Shown piece by piece: positions 42,123 to 48,716 of a stretch of 64,000 nt of DNA; positions within the stretch are counted from its first letter, which is position 1; every line of letters starts with the position of its first letter. Under the pieces are notes generated by a model. That model had not been told where the DNA came from. It saw only the letters and a list, made by a program, of their open reading frames with translations, and searched no databases. Both the position numbers and the translations under genes were made by a program. Source of the stretch: Geodermatophilaceae bacterium URHB0062 (GTDB lineage Bacteria > Actinomycetota > Actinomycetes > Mycobacteriales > Geodermatophilaceae); assembly GCA_000620185.1 (NCBI GenBank), contig JHVO01000008.1:62001-126000 (forward strand). Reading direction: 5' to 3'.

Positions 42123-43315
42123 CAGCGTCCCCTCCGGGTGCGCAGGTAGATGCGGCGGCTCGCGGCGGAGACGGCGGTCAGCGGTACGAACAGGACGGCG
42201 GACACCGCGAAGAGGACGGCGTAGTGCCCGCCCCCGGCCAGGGGGCCGCCGACCGCCGCCCCCGTGGAGCCGCCGAGGAACAGGCAGGCGGCGAACAGGG
42301 GCACGACCTGGGCGCGGGCCTGGGGCGCGACGGATGTCGCCCACGTCTGCAGCGTCGAGTGCATGAACGCCCACGCCGCGCCGAGCAGGACACAGGCCAG
42401 GACGCCGGCGACGAAGCCGCGCTGGACGGCGAGGACGGCGAACCCGAGGATCCCCGCGACACCGCCGATGAGCAGCAGCGTCGGGCTGGTCAGCCGCGCC
42501 GACAGCGGGCGGACCACCCGGCTGAAGAGCAGGACGGCGAGGCCGTAGACGGCGACGACGGTGCCGGCCAGCCCTGCGCCCGCGGCGGTGGCGTGCTGGA
42601 CGCCGGGGGCCACGAAGGTGAACGTGCCCGTGAGGGCCGCCCCCTCGACGAACCCCAGGACGAGCACGAGGACCACCCAGCGGTCGGCCACGGCCCGCAC
42701 CAGCGCGCGCACCGGCCGGCGCTGCACCTCCGCGCGCGGCGGCTCGGGCACCCGCCGGAGATAGGCGGCCAGCGCGAGACCGGCCGCGGCGGTGACGGCG
42801 AACATGACCCGCCAGGTCAGCAGCTGGGCGGTCCACCCGGCCGCGACGGTCGCCACCGCCATGCCCACCGCCACGCCGGCCATGAGGTCGGTCACCGGCT
42901 GCTGCCGGCGCTCCACCGGCACCGACGCGCCGACGTAGACCAGGGTGGCGGGGATGGCACCGCCGAAGAAGCCGCCGGCGATGCAGCGGAGCAGGGCCAG
43001 CAGGACGACGCCCGGCGCCAGCGCCGACAGCCCGCCGGCCACGGCGGCACCGACCAGTGCCAGCCGCAGCGTGCGAACGGTGCCCAGACGCGCCGAGACG
43101 ATTCCCCACACCGGCTGGAGCAGCCCGTAGCTGAGGTAGTAGAGGCTGGCGGCGACGGTCACCTCGGCGACGGACGCGTGCAGGTCGACCGCGATGACCA
43201 GCAGCATCGGGGCGACCGTCGACCGGTCGAGCGAGCTGACCAGGTTGACCGCCTGCAGCGCCCGGAGGTGCCCGCGCGGCAGGTCGGTCGTCACCACCGC
43301 CTGGGTGCCGGTCAC
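42122..43315 (-). CDS. MFS transporter
   Basis: A 397-residue major facilitator with about 12 helices. The SLDRSTVAPMLLVIAVDLHA first helix, the GIVSARLGTVRTLRLAL loop between helices 2 and 3, and RVVRPLSARLTSPTLLLIG in the second half are MFS features, although the loop motif is degenerate. GTG 43315 overlaps the stop of the preceding substrate-binding-like gene (GTGA). It lies between that gene and the LacI repressor in a coupled three-gene unit under a LacI operator. Likely takes up or exports the regulon substrate or an intermediate. Confidence 0.85.
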   Translation of the reverse strand: MTGTQAVVTTDLPRGHLRALQAVNLVSSLDRSTVAPMLLVIAVDLHASVAEVTVAASLYYLSYGLLQPVWGIVSARLGTVRTLRLALVGAAVAGGLSALAPGVVLLALLRCIAGGFFGGAIPATLVYVGASVPVERRQQPVTDLMAGVAVGMAVATVAAGWTAQLLTWRVMFAVTAAAGLALAAYLRRVPEPPRAEVQRRPVRALVRAVADRWVVLVLVLGFVEGAALTGTFTFVAPGVQHATAAGAGLAGTVVAVYGLAVLLFSRVVRPLSARLTSPTLLLIGGVAGILGFAVLAVQRGFVAGVLACVLLGAAWAFMHSTLQTWATSVAPQARAQVVPLFAACLFLGGSTGAAVGGPLAGGGHYAVLFAVSAVLFVPLTAVSAASRRIYLRTRRGR

Positions 43316-44214
43316 TCCCGGATCAGCCCGCCACCGGGGCGCGACAGCGCGGCGAGGTCGTGCTCGGCCTCGAAGCCACCCTGCTCGGCGCGGAGCCGCA
43401 GGACCGCCTCGAACGCCGCTGGGTCGACCGCCCCTCCGGCGCACAGCCCGTGCCGCGGATCGACGAGCGTGGCGTACATCTGCTCGGCGGTCTCGCGGTC
43501 GGTGTCGGGCTGGGCGGCCAGCAGGGCCAGCACGTCCTCGCGGTCGGCCGGTGCGAGCACCGCCTTCTCGGCGTCGTCCCAGGCGTCGAGCAGGGCACGG
43601 AGGGCGGGGGTGTCGACGTCGGCGCGGGTGGCGAGGACGGTGCCGAGGTAGGGCTGCACGACCTCGTCGACGACGCCCAGGACGGTGGCGCCGCTGCGCA
43701 CCGCCCGGATCTCGTGCCCGGCGTTGAGCAGCGTCGCCTCGAACTCCCCGGCCGCGAGGAGCTGGCGCCGACGCGGGGTCGCCCCGGCCGTGACGACCTC
43801 GACGTCCCGGCCCGGCTCCAGGCCGGCGCGGCGCAGCAGCGCGAAGCCGACGAAGGCGAACCCTGACGTCGGGACGTCGACGCCGAACCGGGCGCCGGCC
43901 AGGTCTGCGATCCGCTCGACGCCGGGGGCGCCCACCAGGGAGAGCCGCCCGCCGCCGTCGACCGCCCTGACGATGTGCAGGTCCAGCCGGCGGCCCAGCG
44001 GGTTGCCGTCGTTGAGCACGTAGGTCGCGACGTTGTCCGGCGAGGTCAGGACGGCGTCGTACTCACCGGCCATGAGCGAGGCGAACTGGGCGGGGGAGGA
44101 GGCCACCGGGAACTGTTCGACGGCCAGCCCGTGCGCGGCGAAGACCCCGTGCTCCTGCGCCCAGGTCGCCACGACGTTCGCGCTGAAGATGCCGAGCCGC
44201 AGCGGCTGCGTCAT
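43312..44214 (-). CDS. NMT1/SsuA-type substrate-binding-like protein without signal peptide
   Basis: A 300-residue protein with a type 2 periplasmic-binding fold like SsuA, TauA and THI5 (LRLGIFSANVVATWAQEHGV; ASLMAGEYDAVLTSPDNVAT; LVGAPGVERIADLAGARFGV). These proteins normally carry a signal peptide and work with an ABC permease; here the mature sequence begins at the ATG, with a good GAGGA ribosome site, and no ABC partner is adjacent. It may be a cytoplasmic enzyme or sensor, or the partner of the coupled MFS transporter. Upstream is the dual LacI operator. Confidence 0.8.
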   Translation of the reverse strand: MTQPLRLGIFSANVVATWAQEHGVFAAHGLAVEQFPVASSPAQFASLMAGEYDAVLTSPDNVATYVLNDGNPLGRRLDLHIVRAVDGGGRLSLVGAPGVERIADLAGARFGVDVPTSGFAFVGFALLRRAGLEPGRDVEVVTAGATPRRRQLLAAGEFEATLLNAGHEIRAVRSGATVLGVVDEVVQPYLGTVLATRADVDTPALRALLDAWDDAEKAVLAPADREDVLALLAAQPDTDRETAEQMYATLVDPRHGLCAGGAVDPAAFEAVLRLRAEQGGFEAEHDLAALSRPGGGLIRE

Positions 44215-44319
44215 TCCGCTCCTCGTGTGCTCTGGGCGGCCTCGCCGGCGCGCTGCCCGGGCATGCGGGGGCCCGGCGCGGCGCACCGCGGCCGGCAGCC
44301 GGGGGTCGTCTCGTCGTCG

Positions 44320-44348
44320 TTGACAACGACTGCATGCTGCCCGAGCAT
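44320..44348 (+). promoter_or_regulatory. Putative promoter of the alpha/beta hydrolase gene
   Basis: TTGACA at 44320-44325, 17-base spacer, GAGCAT at 44343-44348. Operator copies cover the -35 (44321-44334) and lie directly after the -10 (44348-44361), so occupancy of either should block transcription. Confidence 0.45.
44321..44334. promoter_or_regulatory. LacI-type operator, left half of a 33-bp symmetric element
   Basis: TGACAACGACTGCA matches the LacI pattern at 12 of 14 positions or better and is the mirror image of the site at 44348-44361. It overlaps the -35 box and lies 107 bases before the minus-strand gene start. Confidence 0.5.
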
Positions 44349-44361
44349 GCAGTCGTTTGCA
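44348..44361. promoter_or_regulatory. LacI-type operator, right half of a 33-bp symmetric element
   Basis: TGCAGTCGTTTGCA has the CG centre and TGCA ends expected for a LacI-family site. With the left copy it forms a perfect inverted repeat of 14-base arms (44325-44338 and 44344-44357). Confidence 0.6.
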
Positions 44362-44385
44362 AGGATCGGTCGACCGGGAGGGTGC

Positions 44386-45444
44386 ATGGACGAGAGGGTT
44401 GCGAGTGCGGTGTCGCACTGGGCGCCGCGGTTCACCACGAACGGGGTCGCGGTCGCCGACTTCCAGCGGGTGACGGCGGGCATCGAGCGGTGGGACGACT
44501 GGTGCTCGGCGTGGTCGGCGGCGGCGAAGGTGCACGAGGACCTCGGGCGCGAGGCGCTGGACGAGGGCCGCACCCGTTCGGCCGGCGCGCACCTGTCCAC
44601 CGCGGCGGTCTACTACCACTTCGGGAAGTTCCTCTTCGTCGAGCACCCGGACGAGATGCGCGAGGCGCACCGGCATGCCGTGGAGTGCCTGACCGACGCC
44701 CTGCCGTACCTGGATCCGCCGGGGGAGCGGGTGGAGATCCCGTTCGAGGGCAGCCGCCTGGTCGGCGTCCTCCGTCGTCCCTCCGGGCCCGGACCGCACC
44801 CGGTCGTCGTCATGGTGCCGGGTCTGGACTCCACCAAGGAGGAGTTCCGGTCGACCGAGGCGCTCTTCCTCGAGCGCGGGATGGCCACCTTCTCGGTGGA
44901 CGGCCCCGGACAGGGAGAGGCGGAGTACGACCTGCCCATCCGGGGCGACTGGGAGGTGCCCGGCCAGGCGATCGTCGACGCCGTGGCGGCCCAGCCGGGC
45001 ATCGACCCCGAGCGCATCGGGGCGTGGGGCGTCAGCCTGGGCGGCTACTACGCGCCGCGCATGACCAGTGGTGTCGAGCAGATCCGCGCCTGCATCGCGC
45101 TGGCCGGGCCGTACAACTTCGGCGAGTGCTGGGACCAGCTCCCGCCGCTGACCCGCATCGCCTTCACCGCGCGGTCCTTCGCGGCCGACCAGGAGGAGGG
45201 GCGCAAGCGGGCGCTCCAGATGGACATGACGCACGCCGCGTCGAAGATCCGGGTACCCCTGCTCGTCGTCGCCGGCAAGCAGGACCGGCTGATCCCGTGG
45301 CAGCACGCCGAGCGACTGGTCGCCGAGGCGGCCGGCCCGACCGAGCTGCTCATGCTGGAGGACGGCAACCACGGCAACATGAACGTGGCCGCCAAGCACC
45401 GGTACAAGTCCGCGGACTGGATGGCCCGCCAGCTCGGCGCGTAG
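44386..45444 (+). CDS. Alpha/beta hydrolase (C-C bond hydrolase-like, pseudooxynicotine hydrolase group)
   Basis: A 352-residue serine hydrolase. A helical N-terminal cap (about 1-110, AAVYYHFGKFLFVEHPDEMR) precedes the alpha/beta core. The nucleophile Ser216 is in GAWGVSLGGYYAPR, Asp300 in VAGKQDRLIPWQ and His329 in DGNHGNMN form the triad, and VVMVPGLDSTKEE holds the oxyanion region. Architecture and cap resemble 2,6-dihydroxypseudooxynicotine hydrolase, which cleaves a C-C bond beside a ketone; other FrsA-like esterases are similar. GGGAGGG sets the start at 44386. The dual LacI operator is just upstream. Confidence 0.82.
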   Translation: MDERVASAVSHWAPRFTTNGVAVADFQRVTAGIERWDDWCSAWSAAAKVHEDLGREALDEGRTRSAGAHLSTAAVYYHFGKFLFVEHPDEMREAHRHAVECLTDALPYLDPPGERVEIPFEGSRLVGVLRRPSGPGPHPVVVMVPGLDSTKEEFRSTEALFLERGMATFSVDGPGQGEAEYDLPIRGDWEVPGQAIVDAVAAQPGIDPERIGAWGVSLGGYYAPRMTSGVEQIRACIALAGPYNFGECWDQLPPLTRIAFTARSFAADQEEGRKRALQMDMTHAASKIRVPLLVVAGKQDRLIPWQHAERLVAEAAGPTELLMLEDGNHGNMNVAAKHRYKSADWMARQLGA

Positions 45445-45604
45445 CCCGGAGATCGCCCCGTGCCTACGTCGGCTGGGGCGCCGTCCGCCACCGGCGCCGC
45501 CGGATCGCCGCCGGGGCCGCCCCATGGAGCGGCTCCGGGCAGCGATCCACCGACCACGGCTGCTGGCGGGGTCCCTGCCCGGCGAGCCCGCCGCGTTGTG
45601 ACCC

Positions 45605-45633
45605 TTGACACTCGGCCGTCGTCATCGGAGTCT
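45605..45633 (+). promoter_or_regulatory. Putative promoter of the CMD-like gene
   Basis: TTGACA at 45605-45610 in a CCCTTGACAC context, 17-base spacer and GAGTCT at 45628-45633. The -10 is weak. A LacI-type operator follows at 45647. Confidence 0.4.
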
Positions 45634-45646
45634 GTTCGCGGCGAAC

Positions 45647-45658
45647 GCAAACGTTTGT
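45647..45658. promoter_or_regulatory. LacI-type operator before the CMD-like gene
   Basis: GCAAACGTTTGT contains the perfect palindrome CAAACGTTTG and has the LacI CG centre. It lies 13 bases after the putative -10 and 55 before the start codon. Confidence 0.6.
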
Positions 45659-45713
45659 CGAAACCCCACTCGATCCGCGTTGGATCCGCGGGATGACGCG
45701 CTCTGGAGGACCC

Positions 45714-46352
45714 GTGCCCAAGCCCCACATCAGCTACGTGCCGCTCGAGGACATGGACGAGCGCATGCAGGAGGAGATGCACCGCTGCGCTCGCGAGGGG
45801 ACGCCGCGGCCGGAGAGCTCCGCGGTGCGGGCGCACGCGCCGAACGCGTTCTGGGCGTTCGCCGACTCCTGGAAGTCGATCTTCCACAGCGGCGTCTGCG
45901 ACCACACCATCAAGGACCTCTGCCGCGTCTACATCTCGCGCACGGTCAAGTGCGAGTTCTGCGGCAACCAGCGGTCGGAGAAGGCGATCAAGGCCGGCCT
46001 CGAGGAGATGCAGTACGACGACCTGCTGAACTTCGAGAAGTCCGACAAGTACGACGAGCGGCAGAAGGCGGCCCTGTCCTACGCCGAGGCCATCGCCTGG
46101 GGCATGCCCGCCGACGAGGAGGGCTTCTGGGCCCGGCTGCACGCCCACTTCTCCGAGCCCGAGCTCGTCGAGCTGGGCTGCGCCATCGCGCTCACCTTCG
46201 GCCAGCAGAGCTGGATCCGCCTGCTCGGCATCGACCACCACCAGTACATGGCCGGCACCGCCGCGTCGATGGCGCCCGGCTTCCGCACCGCCGAGGAGCT
46301 CGCCGCCACCAAGGCGTCCCCGGACTACTGGGCGGCCGGCACTCCTCGCTGA
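45714..46352 (+). CDS. Carboxymuconolactone decarboxylase/AhpD-like protein
   Basis: A 212-residue all-helical protein of the CMD/AhpD fold. The CxxC motif is KCEFCGNQRSEKA near residue 84, preceded by VYISRTVKCEFC, the usual arrangement for AhpD-like disulfide proteins; HHQYMAGTAASM comes later. Some members are peroxidase partners, others decarboxylases or isomerases in aromatic degradation. CTGGAGGA just before GTG 45714 decides the start over an ATG 21 bases upstream. Its own LacI-operator promoter places it in the catabolic regulon. Confidence 0.82.
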   Translation: MPKPHISYVPLEDMDERMQEEMHRCAREGTPRPESSAVRAHAPNAFWAFADSWKSIFHSGVCDHTIKDLCRVYISRTVKCEFCGNQRSEKAIKAGLEEMQYDDLLNFEKSDKYDERQKAALSYAEAIAWGMPADEEGFWARLHAHFSEPELVELGCAIALTFGQQSWIRLLGIDHHQYMAGTAASMAPGFRTAEELAATKASPDYWAAGTPR

Positions 46353-46363
46353 CCTCCGCGGTG

Positions 46364-46392
46364 CCGCGGCCGGGCCCACGGCTCGGCCGCGG
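46364..46392. terminator. Hairpin after the CMD-like gene
   Basis: CCGCGGCCG at 46364-46372 pairs perfectly with CGGCCGCGG at 46384-46392, 11 bases after the stop. No U-tract. Confidence 0.45.
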
Positions 46393-46443
46393 ACGGCGCC
46401 GCCCCGGGCGTGCGAACCGCCACGCCCACCCCTGGTCGGGCCC

Positions 46444-46471
46444 TTGACACCCCGGTCCCTGCCATTAGGCT
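46444..46471 (+). promoter_or_regulatory. Promoter of the dehydrogenase-M24-aldehyde dehydrogenase operon
   Basis: TTGACA at 46444-46449, 16-base spacer, TAGGCT at 46466-46471; the best -10 of the LacI-controlled promoters. The operator abuts the -10. Confidence 0.6.
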
Positions 46472-46484
46472 ACAAACGATTGCA
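46471..46484. promoter_or_regulatory. LacI-type operator before the dehydrogenase operon
   Basis: TACAAACGATTGCA matches TGNAANCGNTTNCA at all but one defined position. It shares its first base with the -10 box, so bound repressor would cover the transcription start. Confidence 0.65.
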
Positions 46485-46509
46485 TCAACGACCCGGATGG
46501 GGCACCTCG

Positions 46510-47454
46510 ATGACACGTACGGACCTCCCCGAGCTGACCGTCGGCTGGATCGGCACCGGGCACATGGGTGCCGCGCTGGCCGCACGCATCGGCCGGGCCG
46601 GCCTGGACCTCACCGTCTGGAACCGCACCCGAGCCAAGGCCGAGCCGCTGGTCGACGCCGGCGCCAAGGTGGCCGACGAGCCGGTGGAGCTCGCCGACCG
46701 CGACGTCGTCTTCACCATGGTGACGACGTCGGCCGACCTCGAGCAGGTCGTGGGCCGGCTGCTGTCCGACCCGGAGAAGGCGCCGCGCATCCTCGTCGAC
46801 TGCTCGACGGTCTCCACCGAGGCGTCGGCGCGGGTCCGCGAGGTGGCCGCCCAGCGCGGCATCGCCTTCCTCGCCTCGCCGGTGAGCGGCAACGGCAAGG
46901 TCGTGTCCGCCGGAAAGCTCAGCCTGGTCAGCAGCGGTCCGCGTGAGGCCTACGACGAGGTCGAGCCGATCCTCGAGCTGCTGGGCCGGCACGTCACCTA
47001 CGTGGGGGACGGCGAGAAGGCCCGGCTGGTGAAGATCTGCCACAACATCATGCTGGGAGTGGTCGCCCAGAACCTGGCCGAGATCGTCGTGCTGGCGGAG
47101 AAGGGCGGCGTGCCCCGGGCCGCGATGCTCGACTTCCTCAACAACAGTGTGATGGGCTCGATGTTCACGCAGTACAAGTCCCCGGCCTACGTGAACCTCG
47201 ACTTCACGCCGACCTTCACGCCGGTGCTCCTGCGCAAGGACCTCGACCTGGGCCTGCGCGCCGCCGACGAGCTCGGCGTCCCCATGCCCGTGACCTCCGC
47301 CGCCCGCGAGCCCGTCCAGGCGGCCATCGCGCAGGGGCGCACGACGGAGGACTTCGCCGTCCTCCTGGAGCTGCAGGCGCGCGCGTCGGGCTACGAGATC
47401 GTCAGCGAGGACGTCGAGGTCGACGACGGGCTCGCCCCGCTCGAGAAGGGCTGA
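46510..47454 (+). CDS. NAD(P)-dependent beta-hydroxyacid dehydrogenase (3-hydroxyisobutyrate dehydrogenase family)
   Basis: A 314-residue dehydrogenase. The cofactor motif is VGWIGTGHMGAALAARIGRA (about 10-29), followed by WNRTRAKAEPL where an Arg after the second strand favours NADP. The substrate segment is DCSTVSTEASARVREVA, with ASPVSGNGKVVSAGKL near 120 and the catalytic Lys in VKICHNIMLGVVAQ near 180. Members reduce or oxidise 3-hydroxyisobutyrate, tartronate semialdehyde, or 4-hydroxybutyrate-type substrates. It is first in an operon with an M24 enzyme and aldehyde dehydrogenase. Confidence 0.88.
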   Translation: MTRTDLPELTVGWIGTGHMGAALAARIGRAGLDLTVWNRTRAKAEPLVDAGAKVADEPVELADRDVVFTMVTTSADLEQVVGRLLSDPEKAPRILVDCSTVSTEASARVREVAAQRGIAFLASPVSGNGKVVSAGKLSLVSSGPREAYDEVEPILELLGRHVTYVGDGEKARLVKICHNIMLGVVAQNLAEIVVLAEKGGVPRAAMLDFLNNSVMGSMFTQYKSPAYVNLDFTPTFTPVLLRKDLDLGLRAADELGVPMPVTSAAREPVQAAIAQGRTTEDFAVLLELQARASGYEIVSEDVEVDDGLAPLEKG

Positions 47455-47458
47455 GCGC

Positions 47459-48697
47459 ATGGTTGCGCCGCTGGCCGCCCCGGGACACATGGGCGTCGAC
47501 TACGAGCAGCGGGTCGACTTCGCCCGCTTGCGCGACTACCGGATCGGCCGGGCCAAGGAGTCCCTGGACGGCAGCGAGTGCGGCGCCTTCCTGCTGTTCG
47601 ACTTCTACAACATCCGCTACACGACCCAGACCTGGATCGGCGGCGCCCTCGGCGACAAGATGATCCGGTACGCCCTGCTGGCTCGTGGCAAGGACCCGGT
47701 GCTGTGGGACTTCGGCTCGGCGGTCAAGCACCACAAGCAGTACTCCCAGTGGGTGCCGACCGAGAACTACCGGGCCGGCTTCCTCGGTTTCCGCGGCGCC
47801 GTCGCGCCGACGGTCGGCCTGATGGCCGACGCGGTGAAGGAGATCAAGGCGCTACTCGTCGAGGCGGGGGTGGCCGACCTGCCCGTGGGTGTCGACATCG
47901 TCGAGCCCGCCTTCCTCTTCGAGATGCAGCGGCAGGGCCTGACGGTCGTCGACTGCCAGCAGCTCATGCTCGACGCCCGGGTGATCAAGTCCCAGGACGA
48001 GATCATGTTGCTCAACCAGGCGTGCGCGATGGTCGACGGCGTCTACCAGGACATCGTCGAGATGCTGAAGCCCGGCATTCGCGAGAACCAGATCGTCGCG
48101 CACGCCAACAAGCGGCTCTACGAGATGGGCTCCGACCAGGTCGAGGCGATCAACGCCATCTCGGGGGAGCGGTGCAACCCGCACCCGCACAACTTCACCG
48201 ACCGGCTCATTCGCCCGGGTGACCAGGCGTTCTTCGACATCATCCACTCGTTCAACGGCTACCGGACGTGCTACTACCGCACCTTCGCGGTGGGCAGCTC
48301 GACGCCGGCGCAGCGGGACGCCTACAAGCAGGCCCGCGAGTGGATGGACCGCGGGCTGGCCGGCATCAAGGCCGGTGTGGGCACCGACGAGGTCGCGGCG
48401 CTGCTGCCCAAGGCCGAGGAGTTCGGTTTCGAGAACGAGATGGCGGCCTTCGGGCTGCAGTTCGCCCACGGCCTCGGGCTCGGCCTGCACGAGCGGCCGA
48501 TCATCTCGCGGCTGAACTCGATGAAGGAGCCGGTCGAGCTCCGGCCCGGCATGGTGTTCGCGCTGGAGACGTACTGCCCGGCAAGTGACGGATTCTCGGC
48601 CGCGCGGATCGAGGAGGAGGTCGTCGTCACCGAGGACGGCCCTCGCATCCTCACTCTCTTCCCCGCCCAGGACCTCGTCGTCACCAACCCCTACTGA
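47459..48697 (+). CDS. M24-family (prolidase/DddP-like) protein with one altered metal ligand
   Basis: A 412-residue pita-bread protein, four bases after the dehydrogenase. The N-terminal domain contains GAFLLFDFYNIRYTTQT, a stretch shared with M24 enzymes including the DMSP lyase DddP. Metal positions: Asp260 in FFDIIHSFNGY is present, the second Asp is replaced (Cys271 in GYRTCYYRTF), His337 in FAHGLGLG, Glu370 in ALETYCP and a Glu in ARIEEEVVV are present. The loss of one bridging ligand argues against ordinary aminopeptidase P activity and suggests another hydrolytic or lyase reaction. Substrate unknown. Confidence 0.82.
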   Translation: MVAPLAAPGHMGVDYEQRVDFARLRDYRIGRAKESLDGSECGAFLLFDFYNIRYTTQTWIGGALGDKMIRYALLARGKDPVLWDFGSAVKHHKQYSQWVPTENYRAGFLGFRGAVAPTVGLMADAVKEIKALLVEAGVADLPVGVDIVEPAFLFEMQRQGLTVVDCQQLMLDARVIKSQDEIMLLNQACAMVDGVYQDIVEMLKPGIRENQIVAHANKRLYEMGSDQVEAINAISGERCNPHPHNFTDRLIRPGDQAFFDIIHSFNGYRTCYYRTFAVGSSTPAQRDAYKQAREWMDRGLAGIKAGVGTDEVAALLPKAEEFGFENEMAAFGLQFAHGLGLGLHERPIISRLNSMKEPVELRPGMVFALETYCPASDGFSAARIEEEVVVTEDGPRILTLFPAQDLVVTNPY

Positions 48698-48716
48698 GCT
48701 CGCGAAGGACCTCCTC

